A stretch of 6,909 nt of DNA from NCBI GenBank assembly GCA_005877525.1, contig VBON01000057.1, forward strand, positions 1 to 6,909, written 5' to 3'. A program made the position numbers and the translations under genes. Shown here one piece after another: positions 1-6,606 of this stretch (position 1 is its first letter; each line of letters begins with the position of its first letter). The stretch is from Nitrospirota bacterium (GTDB taxonomy: Bacteria > Nitrospirota > Nitrospiria > Nitrospirales > NS-4). The notes beneath the pieces were generated by a model. That model was not told the origin of the DNA. It saw only the letters and a list, made by a program, of their open reading frames with translations, and made no database searches.

Positions 1-1384
1 TCAACATCCGCGCCTCCGCGACATTGGTGAAGCACTCGATGTAGTTCTTGACGGTGGATGAACTGGTGAATGCCACCACGCCTACGCGACCCTGTCGCAG
101 AGTCTCCTTGAGTGCCGCGAGATCACCTTCGGGCCGCACAGTCCGGTAGGCGACCGCTACGATGACCTCGGCTCCCCGCGCCCGCAATTCATCCGGCAAG
201 AGGTCCCTGGCCACTTCGGCTCGCGGAATCAGAACCCGCTTTCCAATGAGCTTTTCCTGTTGAAATGCCTCGAGCACTCCCTCGGCCTGATACCGCGAAG
301 GTAGCAGATCGACTTTCAAGCGCGCGGCCGCCAGAGCCTGCGCGGTACGCGGGCCGATCGCACAAAGCCGGGCACCGTCCAGGGCCCGGATATCGCGCCC
401 GGCGGCATCCAATCGCTCCAGGAAATAACGGACGCCGTTAACGCTCGTGAAAATGATCCAGTCGTAGCGGCCCAGTTCGGCAATGGCGCGGTCCATTGAC
501 GTCCAATCACTCGGCGGTACAATGGCGATGGTCGGAAATGGCAGGACGGAGGCGCCGTATGCTGTAAGCAGGTCTGCAAACTCTGAGGCTTGCTCCTGCG
601 GGCGCGTGACCAGCACCGTAGTGCCAAACAACGGTCTGTTCTCGAACCAGTTCAGTTTGGCCCTAAGATTCACGACCTCTCCGACTACAATCACCGTCGG
701 CGGCTCCAGAGCCGCCATCTCAGATTTTTTCACAATATCGGCCAGCGTCCCCACAATGGTCTTCTGCTCAGCCCGGGTACCCCACCGAATCAAGGCAACG
801 GGCGTAGTCGCCGAGCGCCCGCATGCGGTCAGATGGGCCACGATGGCCCGCAGGTTCTTGAGGCCCATCAGAAACACGACCGTGCCGCCCGTCGATGCGA
901 GCCGATCCCATTCCAGCGTAGGAGACGGTTTGGTCGGATCTTCGTGGCCGGTAACGACCGCCACACTGGAGGCCAGGGTGCGATGTGTGACAGGAATGCC
1001 GGCGTAAGCGGGCACGGCCACGGCCGCTGTGACTCCGGGAACCACTTCAAACTGAATCCCGGCATCGGCAATAGCTTCCGCTTCCTCTCCGCCGCGGCCG
1101 AACATGAACGGATCGCCGCCCTTCAGCCGGACTACCGTCTCTCCTGCCTTCGCCCGCTCAATCATGAGTTGATTGATCTCCGCTTGCTCGCCATAGCGCC
1201 CTCGCCCGCGGCGGCCGACATAAATACGGTCCGCACCGGGTTTCAAATGCTCGAGCAGGGCCGGATTGGCCAGGTAATCGTACAGGACCACGTCGGCCTG
1301 CTCCAGGCACTCCTTGCCGCGGAGGGTAAGCAATTTTGGATCCCCGGGGCCAGCACCGACAAGATAGACCTTGCCCGATTTCAT
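1..1384 (-). CDS. cobA-hemD: Fused uroporphyrinogen-III C-methyltransferase / uroporphyrinogen-III synthase (CobA-HemD), C-terminus cut by window edge
   Basis: Bifunctional cytoplasmic enzyme. The HemD half closes hydroxymethylbilane to uroporphyrinogen III; the CobA/SUMT half uses two S-adenosylmethionine to make precorrin-2, the entry to siroheme and corrinoids. The frame is open from the ATG at 1384 to the left edge (461 complete codons). CobA (about residues 1-240) shows the N-terminal glycine motif GAGPGDP (10-16) and the SUMT signature VVRLKGGDPFMFGRGGEE (84-101). HemD begins near residue 252 with VLVTRP, then has FTSVNG (312-317) and a second FTSSS motif near the cut end. Known fusions run to about 500 residues, so perhaps 40-50 are missing. 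It lies 19 nt after hemC. GAGGG sits 16 nt before the ATG but 10 nt before an in-frame TTG at 1390, so TTG (two residues longer) may be the true start. The fusion itself is common in Nitrospirota, Desulfobacterota and Firmicutes. Confidence 0.95.
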   Translation of the reverse strand, partial: MKSGKVYLVGAGPGDPKLLTLRGKECLEQADVVLYDYLANPALLEHLKPGADRIYVGRRGRGRYGEQAEINQLMIERAKAGETVVRLKGGDPFMFGRGGEEAEAIADAGIQFEVVPGVTAAVAVPAYAGIPVTHRTLASSVAVVTGHEDPTKPSPTLEWDRLASTGGTVVFLMGLKNLRAIVAHLTACGRSATTPVALIRWGTRAEQKTIVGTLADIVKKSEMAALEPPTVIVVGEVVNLRAKLNWFENRPLFGTTVLVTRPQEQASEFADLLTAYGASVLPFPTIAIVPPSDWTSMDRAIAELGRYDWIIFTSVNGVRYFLERLDAAGRDIRALDGARLCAIGPRTAQALAAARLKVDLLPSRYQAEGVLEAFQQEKLIGKRVLIPRAEVARDLLPDELRARGAEVIVAVAYRTVRPEGDLAALKETLRQGRVGVVAFTSSSTVKNYIECFTNVAEARML

Positions 1385-1403
1385 TGCCAATCGATTCCAA
1401 CCC

Positions 1404-2341
1404 TCATGGTTTTTCGTAGATCTCCTTCAGAATCTCACGTCCCCCTTGCGAGAGCAAGCGTTCCGCCAAGGTCGCTCCTATTTTTTTCGCGTCCCCGACA
1501 GGTCCTTCTGAGAATCCCTGAATGAGCCGGTGCCCATCCACGCTCGCGATCAAGCCGCGCAACGTCATGGTCTGGTCCTCAACAGTGGCATGAGCGGCAA
1601 TCGGCACCTGACATCCCCCCTCCAGGCGCTCGAGGAATCCCCGTTCGGCGGAGACCGCCATTCGCGTGGATCGATCCTCAAGCCGGAGAACCAGCCCCTG
1701 ACGAATCGATCATCCGCCCGACCTTCCAATCCTAAAGCGCCTTGGCTGATGGCAGGCAAGCACACGTCGTAGGACAAGAATTCCGTGATCCGCTGCTCCA
1801 ATCCCAAACGCCGGAGACCGGCTGCAGCAAGCAGAATGGCATCGTACTCGCCCGCATCAAGTTTCCTCAGTCGGGTGTCTACATTCCCTCGGAGTATCGA
1901 GACCTGGAAGTCGGGCCGAGCGTTCAGCATCTGAGCTTGCCGGCGGAGACTGCTGGTTCCGATCCGCGCGCCATTGCGCAGCTTCTCCAACGAAACTCCG
2001 TCCCGGCTGATCAACGCGTCCCGGGGATCTTCGCGAGCCGGAATCGAGAGAATCTCCATGCCGACCGGCAAACTGGTGGGGACATCCTTCATACTATGGA
2101 CTGCAAGGTCGATCTCGCCGCGCGCCAAGGCCTCTTCAATTTCCTTCACAAAAAGCCCCTTGCCGCCGATCATCGCCAATGGCGAATCCAGGATTCGATC
2201 ACCGGTGGTCTTGATGCGTTTCAGCGATACCAGGAGTCCCGGCTGCAGTTCGCGCAGTCGGTTCTGTACCCATTCAGCCTGCCACATGGCCAGGGCGCTC
2301 CCGCGTGTCCCGATGATCAATTGACGAATCGCTTGAGCCAA
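1404..2341 (-). CDS. hemC: Porphobilinogen deaminase (hydroxymethylbilane synthase), interrupted by a one-base frameshift near 1695-1698
   Basis: Cytoplasmic enzyme that joins four porphobilinogen units into hydroxymethylbilane, the substrate of the HemD domain encoded next. The ATG at 2341 has GGGAAGG upstream (2352-2358, spacing 10). Frame one gives GTRGSALA (11-18), VHSMKDVPTS (81-90) with catalytic Asp86, GTSSLRRQAQ (128-137), RGNVDTRL (151-158) and ISQGALG. Homology then leaves this frame after Gly216, and the frame runs on as non-homologous sequence to a stop at 1565-1567. The rest of HemC, including LEGGCQVPI with the dipyrromethane-cofactor Cys (Cys244 when restored; Cys242 in E. coli), is in another frame ending TGA at 1404-1406. 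Adding one base at the C4 run gives a normal 312-residue HemC. Between EGR and AER the restored protein has 26 residues, as in E. coli HemC. As written, frame one would give a 258-residue protein lacking the cofactor Cys. Because the step is usually essential and the rest is intact, I infer a sequencing or assembly indel rather than a decayed gene. Confidence 0.93.
1692..1709 (-). other. Frameshift site in hemC (apparent one-base deletion in a homopolymer)
   Basis: On the coding strand, codons for F-V-R-G (TTC GTC AGG GGC) are followed by frame-one W-F-S-G, which is not HemC-like. Reading CTG from 1694 in the frame used downstream gives L-V-L-R-L-E-D-R-S-T-R-M-A-V, which is. A stop at 1710-1712 in the downstream frame places the slip at or below 1709. 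The likeliest spot is the G4 run (C4 at 1695-1698 on the plus strand) having lost one base. No canonical X-XXY-YYZ heptamer for -1 ribosomal slippage is present. Confidence 0.85.
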
Positions 2342-2348
2342 TGTCGTG

Positions 2349-2621
2349 TTACCTTCCCGGCAACTTCTCTGGTAGGTTTTCCTGGTATGCCCGCGTACCT
2401 CCGGACCCGGACCCGCCCTTATAGGACGACGTAAGCAACAAAAATCCGATCATGGCCATAATCAGGACCATGAGAAACAGCAGATCAAACCGAAATCCTT
2501 CTCGGATCCGATGGTCGTAGCCGCAATGCGGGCAATCGGGAAGCTGTTCCTCCGGTCCGCCCCAATATTGGTGTTTGCAGCGGGGACAGGTGAAGACGCG
2601 CGCTCGGGAGGCTGGGTCCAT
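2349..2621 (-). CDS. Small membrane-anchored zinc-ribbon protein, function unknown
   Basis: A 90-residue protein I cannot assign to a named family. A rubredoxin/zinc-ribbon-like N-terminus carries two CxxC knuckles, C12-P-R-C15 and C30-P-H-C33, separated by 14 residues, and should bind one Zn. One hydrophobic helix follows (about 46-66, LLFLMVLIMAMIGFLLL), then a Gly/Ser-rich linker and a short charged tail. The basic HRIREGFR before the helix and the absence of a signal peptide suggest, by the positive-inside rule, that the Zn-ribbon is cytoplasmic. The start ATG (2619-2621) overlaps the hemA stop as TGATG; with no good Shine-Dalgarno, translation is probably coupled to hemA. A TTG one codon earlier is possible but less likely. 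The stop is 7 nt before hemC, and the hemC ribosome-binding site lies in its last codons. Position in the operon implies a link to heme synthesis, but no activity can be read from the sequence. Confidence 0.85.
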   Translation of the reverse strand: MDPASRARVFTCPRCKHQYWGGPEEQLPDCPHCGYDHRIREGFRFDLLFLMVLIMAMIGFLLLTSSYKGGSGSGGTRAYQENLPEKLPGR

Positions 2622-3958
2622 CAATGGACGTCGTCCGGCGACACGGTCCTGGTCTCTTCGGCGGCCTCTTTTAGTTGTGAGGCTTCAATTTCCTTCTCAA
2701 GATCAAAGAGTCGCTGCGCGATTTCCGTGAAGAGCGGGCCATTCGTGGAGTCCGCCTCTGCCTTGAGCGCCACGAGTGCGCCGTGGAGTAGCTTATTACT
2801 GATCGCCGATGCCAGTTCTTCAACCAGTTCCCGTTGCCGAGGAGTCAGCGGGCCCAATCGCGACAGAATTCGTTCCAGTTCGCCCTTCTGAATGTCGTCC
2901 GCTTTGCGTCGCAGGGCGAGAATCGTCGGCAGCACTTCCAGGGATTTAATCCATCGGGTGACCAGCCCTACCTCGTCTTTGACAAGATCTTCCGCTTTCA
3001 TGGCTTCCTGCCGGCGCTGCTCGAGATTTTTCTCCACATGCCCTTGAAGGTCATCAATATTATAGAGGTAGGCATTATCGACGGCGCCGACCGCCGGCTC
3101 GATGTTGCGGGGCACCGAGATATCGATCAGAAACATCGGTCGGTTCCGACGCGTCCACAGCGCCTTCTGCACGTCCTCGGCGGTGACCAGATAGGACGCG
3201 GCGCCCGTTGAGCAAATTACAATATCGGCATTTGACATTTCCTCCGGGAAATCATTGAACGGCACCGGCAGACCGTTAAAGTGCTTTGCCACGTCCACCG
3301 CCAGTTCAAAATTGCGGGTAGTGATCATGACGTTCTGCATCCCGGCCTGCATCAGATGCCGTGCGGCGAGCTTCGCCATTTCCCCGGCTCCGATCAAGAG
3401 CACAGTCTTTCCTGCAAAATTTTGGAAAATCTTCTTGGCAAGCTCGACCGCCGCGTAGCTGACGGAAACGGCATTCGCCGCAATCCCGGTTTCGGAGCGA
3501 ACTCGCTTTCCGACCGAGATCGCTTTCTTCAACACCTTGTTCAGCACCACTCCGGTGGTCTTCTGAGTCAGAGCCACGTCGAACGCGACTTTGACCTGTC
3601 CTAGGATCTGGGGTTCCCCGACCACCATAGAGTCCAGAGACGAGGTCACCCGAAACAGGTGGCGGATCGCGTCGTGACCATCGAAGTAGTACAGATACGG
3701 AACCAGTTCTTCCCCCGACACCGTCGGAGCGATTTTCACAAAATATTCCCTTAACGATTCAAACCCGAGCGCCGTATCCTTTACGACCGCATACAGCTCA
3801 ACGCGGTTGCAAGTGGACAGGATCAGGGCCTCGGCGACTCCCGGCCATCCTTTGAGTCTCGCGACGGCCTCGGGCAGACGGGACTCGGGCACCGCGAGAC
3901 GTTCGCGAAGCTCCACCGGCGCCGTTCTATGGTTCAATCCTACGATAATGATGTTCAT
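2621..3958 (-). CDS. hemA: Glutamyl-tRNA reductase
   Basis: Catalyses the NADPH-dependent reduction of glutamyl-tRNA(Glu) to glutamate-1-semialdehyde, the first committed and usually rate-controlling step of C5-pathway tetrapyrrole synthesis, in the cytoplasm. Its 445 residues match the usual 415-450. The N-terminal catalytic domain starts with VGLNHRTAPVELRER and has STCNRVELYAV, with nucleophile Cys50. RHLFRVTSSLDSMVVGEPQILGQVK (about 99-123) includes His100 and the conserved GEPQILGQ. The NADPH domain has GAGEMA (190-195) and later DISVPRNIEP. The C-terminal helical dimerisation domain contains KLLHGALVALK. The start has no clear Shine-Dalgarno but lies only 6 nt after the upstream ccsA-like stop, so translational coupling is likely. 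The tail (EETRTVSPDDVH) overlaps the next gene's ATG. It follows a HemX/CcsA-like gene, an arrangement seen in several phyla. No CP-type heme regulatory motif was seen. Confidence 0.98.
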   Translation of the reverse strand: MNIIIVGLNHRTAPVELRERLAVPESRLPEAVARLKGWPGVAEALILSTCNRVELYAVVKDTALGFESLREYFVKIAPTVSGEELVPYLYYFDGHDAIRHLFRVTSSLDSMVVGEPQILGQVKVAFDVALTQKTTGVVLNKVLKKAISVGKRVRSETGIAANAVSVSYAAVELAKKIFQNFAGKTVLLIGAGEMAKLAARHLMQAGMQNVMITTRNFELAVDVAKHFNGLPVPFNDFPEEMSNADIVICSTGAASYLVTAEDVQKALWTRRNRPMFLIDISVPRNIEPAVGAVDNAYLYNIDDLQGHVEKNLEQRRQEAMKAEDLVKDEVGLVTRWIKSLEVLPTILALRRKADDIQKGELERILSRLGPLTPRQRELVEELASAISNKLLHGALVALKAEADSTNGPLFTEIAQRLFDLEKEIEASQLKEAAEETRTVSPDDVH

Positions 3959-3964
3959 ACTCGA

Positions 3965-4765
3965 TCACGCAAACGGGTGCTCTTTCACGAGCACCCCCAC
4001 CAGGGTAAAGATCACGCCCGCGAAGCCTAGGACCGTCAGATAGGCCGCTCGCTTTGCCCGCCAGCCGACGGTCACCCGCCCCAATAAGACCACCAGGTAA
4101 AAGAGCCATGTTCCCAGAGCCCCGATCTGCTCCGCGTTCCAATTGAGAAAGGACCCCCGGGTGAATTCAGCGAACAACGCTCCGGTGATGATCCCGAGCG
4201 TCAGCAAGGGAAATCCTAAGGAGATGGCTTTCCCATTGAGATCGTCGAGAAAATCCAGCGCCGGCAGCTTATGGTAGAGGGCATTGCGGTGTTTGGATTT
4301 CAGCAGGTGTTCCTGAATGAGGTACATCAGCCCTGCAACAAAAGCAATGGCGAACGCCACCGTACCGAGCAAGGAGAGGGTGACGTGCATCCAGACGTTT
4401 CGAAAGATCGGCGCTAGCGCCTTAATCTCTTTCGGAAGGGCGGCGGCGGAGATCAGCGAGATAAAGGCCAACGGCAGGATAAACGATCCCAAAATGTGGA
4501 TCCGATAACGAAGTTCGACGACGAGAAAGACCAACACGAGGGCCCAGGAGAAGAAAGACAGCACTTCGTGCATGGTGGTCAGCGGAATATGCCCCCCCTC
4601 GATCATCCGCGACACCAGCGCGAGAGTATGGAAGAAAAAGGCGCTCCCGGCGATCACGAATGCCGATTGGGAGACCCCTTCCAAGCGGCCGGCGAGTTGG
4701 CTTAGAAACAACGCCGTTCCCAGAAAATAGAGGAGAAGGCTTACCTCGAAGAACAGGACGTTCAT
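3965..4765 (-). CDS. Cytochrome c assembly (CcsA/HemX-like) integral membrane protein
   Basis: A polytopic inner-membrane protein of 266 residues with about eight hydrophobic segments, belonging to the CcsA/CcmC/HemX superfamily that binds or moves heme for c-type cytochrome maturation, or in Bacillus (HemX) influences HemA levels. Seen: FFFHTLAL (His46), PLTTMHEVLSFFSWA (61-75, the family's P-L-x-x-x-x-E-x-L-x-F motif with His66), NVWMHVTLSLLG (His127), and NWNAEQIGALGTWLFYL (208-224), which aligns with the CcsA tryptophan-rich/WD loop but in a reduced form. His263 is close to the C-terminus. The start ATG has GGAG (4776-4779) 10 nt upstream. It is first in the operon behind a strong promoter and ends 6 nt before hemA. 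A partner ResB/CcsB is not in the window. HemX-like versus true CcsA cannot be settled from sequence alone. Confidence 0.88.
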   Translation of the reverse strand: MNVLFFEVSLLLYFLGTALFLSQLAGRLEGVSQSAFVIAGSAFFFHTLALVSRMIEGGHIPLTTMHEVLSFFSWALVLVFLVVELRYRIHILGSFILPLAFISLISAAALPKEIKALAPIFRNVWMHVTLSLLGTVAFAIAFVAGLMYLIQEHLLKSKHRNALYHKLPALDFLDDLNGKAISLGFPLLTLGIITGALFAEFTRGSFLNWNAEQIGALGTWLFYLVVLLGRVTVGWRAKRAAYLTVLGFAGVIFTLVGVLVKEHPFA

Positions 4766-4775
4766 CTCGCCGCAT

Positions 4776-4779
4776 CTCC
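4776..4779 (-). promoter_or_regulatory. Ribosome binding site of the ccsA/hemX-like gene
   Basis: GGAG on the minus strand within GGCGGAG, 10 nt before the ATG at 4765. It supports this start over the out-of-frame ATG at 4775. Confidence 0.6.
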
Positions 4780-4844
4780 GCCGAATCGCAAGTGATTTTA
4801 TCTATCCTGGGTTGAAAATAGACCAAGAAATACCGACAGGTCGC

Positions 4845-4874
4845 ATTATAAAGAGTCGCTCAAAATAGAGTCAA
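4845..4874 (-). promoter_or_regulatory. Predicted sigma70-type promoter of the heme operon
   Basis: On the minus strand, TTGACT (4869-4874, five of six matches to the -35 consensus) is followed after 18 nt by a perfect TATAAT (4845-4850). Transcription would start near 4838, leaving a leader of about 72 nt before the ccsA/hemX-like ATG. This is the best promoter-like sequence in the window and lies between the SDR stop and the first operon gene, so the heme genes can be expressed independently of the SDR gene. Confidence 0.75.
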
Positions 4875-4878
4875 CTCT
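4867..4878. promoter_or_regulatory. 12-bp palindrome overlapping the -35 element (possible operator)
   Basis: AGAGT-CA-ACTCT is a perfect inverted repeat of 5-bp arms with a 2-bp centre, lying across the predicted -35 hexamer. A second copy of the half-site (GACTCT on the minus strand) recurs 15 bp downstream inside the spacer. The location suits a repressor site, but such a short palindrome can arise by chance and I know of no matching regulator. Confidence 0.3.
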
Positions 4879-4899
4879 CAGGCGCGCTGCTGAAGGAGA

Positions 4900-5685
4900 T
4901 CAGCCGCCTGCCCCGGCCGTGGCCCCGCCGCAAATATTCAAAGCTTGACCGGTGATCCCTGCCGCCACCGGTGAGGCCACGTAGACCGCGAGCTCGGCCA
5001 CTTCCGACGGCGCCAGCATTCTTCCGATCGGCACCGCCTGGACTGCCTGTCGGCGAAACTCATCGGGCGTGATTCCCAGTACCGCGGCCGTCTCCTCAAT
5101 CCCTTGGCGAGCCATCGGCGTATCCACCCACGTTGGGCAGATCGCATTCACCGTAATTCCGCGGCCGGCGATTTCCAAGGCCAGTGCTTTCGTAAAACCC
5201 AACAGGCCGTGCTTTGCGGTACAGTACGCGGCATACCCTGCCACACCAAAGCGTCCCAATACCGAAGACATGTTGATGATCCGGCCATGTTCGCCGTCCT
5301 TCATAAATCGTAAAGCCTGTTTCGAACAGAAATAGGCGCCGTTCAGGTTAGTGGCCAAGATCGCGAGCCAGCGAGAATCATGCGGATCGGTCATCGGCGT
5401 CCTTCCTGATAATCCTGCGTTGTTGACGAGAATGTCGAACCGGCCGTAGCGGCGGGCAATCGATTCTATCGCCTCCCGTACGGCCGCAGTGTCAGTGACG
5501 TCCAATTGAACGGTCATCATGTCATGACCAAGCGCGCGGGCGGCAGCGGTTCCCGCCTGCAGATGCGTGCTGTTGCGCGAGGCGATCGCTACTTGAGCCC
5601 CTTCACGAAGATAGGCTTCACTGATCGCAAGTCCGATGCCGGTGCCACCGCCGGTGATCAATGCTACCCGCTGCTTCAGCACCAT
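4900..5685 (-). CDS. Short-chain dehydrogenase/reductase (classical SDR; FabG / 3-hydroxybutyrate dehydrogenase-like)
   Basis: A cytoplasmic NAD(P)-dependent oxidoreductase, 261 residues from the chosen start. Rossmann motif TGGGTGIG (11-18), then NNAG (88-91) and the catalytic tetrad Asn113, Ser141 (in NMSS), Tyr154 and Lys158 (YxxxK in YCTAKHG). The end has CPTWVDTP and a C-terminal ITGQALNICGG, typical of FabG/beta-hydroxybutyrate dehydrogenase-type SDRs. ASRN at the end of the second strand (Arg37) suggests NADPH preference, as an inference. Substrate cannot be deduced. Start: ATG at 5685 lies 8 nt after AGAAGG; the ATG at 5691 is too close to it and a GTG at 5706 lies upstream of it. The gene is divergent from rsmI and 134 nt upstream of the heme operon on the same strand, with no obvious terminator between, so read-through is possible. 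Confidence 0.93.
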   Translation of the reverse strand: MVLKQRVALITGGGTGIGLAISEAYLREGAQVAIASRNSTHLQAGTAAARALGHDMMTVQLDVTDTAAVREAIESIARRYGRFDILVNNAGLSGRTPMTDPHDSRWLAILATNLNGAYFCSKQALRFMKDGEHGRIINMSSVLGRFGVAGYAAYCTAKHGLLGFTKALALEIAGRGITVNAICPTWVDTPMARQGIEETAAVLGITPDEFRRQAVQAVPIGRMLAPSEVAELAVYVASPVAAGITGQALNICGGATAGAGG

Positions 5686-5693
5686 ACTCATCA

Positions 5694-5699
5694 CCTTCT
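5694..5699 (-). promoter_or_regulatory. Ribosome binding site deciding the SDR start
   Basis: AGAAGG on the minus strand is 8 nt from the ATG at 5685, only 2 nt from the ATG at 5691, and downstream of the GTG at 5706. It therefore selects the 5685 start. Confidence 0.65.
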
Positions 5700-5745
5700 C
5701 GCACACCTATCACGTACCAGGCACATATTGGTTCCATGAATTTTG

Positions 5746-5774
5746 GTGACCGGGCGGGTATCTTAGCATAGAAT
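5746..5774 (+). promoter_or_regulatory. Possible rsmI promoter
   Basis: GTGACC (5746-5751, four of six to the -35 consensus) and TAGAAT (5769-5774, five of six to the -10) are separated by 17 nt. Transcription would start near 5781, about 27 nt before the rsmI ATG. This is the only reasonable candidate in the 122-nt divergent spacer. I found no convincing counterpart for the SDR gene. Confidence 0.4.
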
Positions 5775-5807
5775 CCATGGTCCTTCGGGTCTGGGTTGGG
5801 AGATCCT

Positions 5808-6536
5808 ATGGCCGGCGCGCTGTACGTGGTCAGTACCCCCATTGGAAATCTTGAGGACATTACCTTCCGGGCTCTCCGCATCCTGAAGACGGTCGCGATC
5901 ATTGCCGCGGAAGATACCCGGCATACAAAGCAACTGTGCAATCACTTCGGCGTCGAGACACCGCTCACGAGCTATCACGACTTCAATAAAGAAGAGAAAA
6001 CCGCAATTTTGTTAGAGCGACTTCATTCCGGAGTCGATGTCGCGCTCGTCTCCGATGCCGGGACCCCGGTGATCTCCGACCCCGGTTACTTTTTGATCAC
6101 GCAATGCATTTCGGGTGGGATCAGCGTGGTGCCAATCCCCGGCCCTTCGGCGGTGTTGGCAGCGTTAGCGGCTTCCGGACTGCCCAGTGACGTCTTTCGA
6201 TTCGAAGGATTTCTGCCACGCAAGGCCGGTGCAAGGACGAAACGCATTGGCGATCTGCGACATGCCCACGGGTCCCTGATCTTCTTTGAAAGTCCACATC
6301 GAATCGAAAAATTACTGGGAGCGCTTCTGGAAGGCCTAGGGAACCGACGGGCCGTCATAGCCAGAGAACTGACGAAACGCTTTGAGGAATTTCAGCGCGG
6401 CACTCTGAAGGAACTAGCGGCGCGGATGCGAGATCGGCACCCCAAGGGAGAAATCACGCTTGTGGTCGAAGGGGCGCCGCGCAGATCAGCCGCAGGCGAT
6501 GAGGACGGCGTTAATGAGAACGAAGACATCGCTTGA
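5808..6536 (+). CDS. rsmI: 16S rRNA (cytidine(1402)-2'-O)-methyltransferase
   Basis: An S-adenosylmethionine-dependent tetrapyrrole-methylase-fold enzyme that 2'-O-methylates C1402 of 16S rRNA in the ribosomal P site. The 242 residues show STPIGNLED (9-17), AEDTRHTK (34-41), SDAGTPVISDPG (82-93), PIPGPSA (109-115), ASGLPSD with FEGFLPRK, FFESPHRI, RELTKRFEEF and GEITLVVEG, which together are diagnostic. The ATG at 5808 has GGGAG 5 nt upstream (5798-5802); a TTG at 5796 would add four residues but overlaps that site. It is shorter than E. coli RsmI (286): it ends soon after the methylase fold with an acidic tail (GDEDGVNENED) and lacks the small C-terminal helical domain. Shorter forms are known in other phyla. 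Fold kinship with the CobA domain at 1-1384 is superfamily-level only. It is transcribed divergently from the SDR gene. Confidence 0.97.
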   Translation: MAGALYVVSTPIGNLEDITFRALRILKTVAIIAAEDTRHTKQLCNHFGVETPLTSYHDFNKEEKTAILLERLHSGVDVALVSDAGTPVISDPGYFLITQCISGGISVVPIPGPSAVLAALAASGLPSDVFRFEGFLPRKAGARTKRIGDLRHAHGSLIFFESPHRIEKLLGALLEGLGNRRAVIARELTKRFEEFQRGTLKELAARMRDRHPKGEITLVVEGAPRRSAAGDEDGVNENEDIA

Positions 6537-6574
6537 TAAAAAAGAACCGGCGGCGATTTTCAGATCGCCGCCGG
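6537..6574 (-). terminator. Rho-independent terminator of the right-edge minus-strand gene
   Basis: Perfect 11-bp GC-rich inverted repeat CCGGCGGCGAT (6547-6557) and ATCGCCGCCGG (6564-6574) with a 6-nt loop. On the minus strand it is followed by TTCTTTTTTATC, a proper U-tract, and it lies 32 nt past the stop of the gene ending at 6607. On the plus strand the following bases are not T-rich, so it would be at most a weak terminator for rsmI, whose stop it directly follows. Confidence 0.85.
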
Positions 6575-6606
6575 AATCGCTTCCCTTCAAAAGTCTCGTC
6601 GAGACC

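Noticed and set aside
590..1525. A 311-codon open frame on the plus strand, antisense to cobA-hemD
   Set aside because: It lies opposite a strongly matching CobA-HemD, has no recognisable motif or ribosome-binding site, and its Arg/Pro/His-rich composition is typical of an antisense shadow in GC-rich DNA.
1404..1661. An independent 85-residue gene starting at the ATG at 1661
   Set aside because: Its sequence is exactly the HemC C-terminal third (AERGFLERLEGGCQVPI onward). The alignment joins it to the upstream frame, so it is a fragment of hemC rather than a gene.
1692..1700. Programmed -1 ribosomal frameshifting in hemC
   Set aside because: The codons AGG GGC TGG do not form a canonical slippery heptamer, and HemC is not known to need frameshifting. 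A homopolymer indel is simpler.
1742..2434. A 230-codon plus-strand open frame antisense to hemC and the zinc-ribbon gene
   Set aside because: No family features; it is explained by codon bias of the genes on the opposite strand.
4879..4899. A terminator between the SDR gene and the heme operon
   Set aside because: The GC-rich CAGCAGCGCGCCTG has no stable symmetric stem and no T-run after it.
5686..5807. A promoter for the SDR gene in the divergent spacer
   Set aside because: Several AT-rich hexamers (for example TATGCT, GATAGG) exist on the minus strand, but none has a matching -35 at proper spacing.
6593..6606. Short inverted repeat GTCTCG-T-CGAGAC just after the right-edge gene's stop
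   Set aside because: The 1-nt centre cannot form a loop without opening the stem, there is no T-tract, and a convincing terminator lies immediately beyond it.
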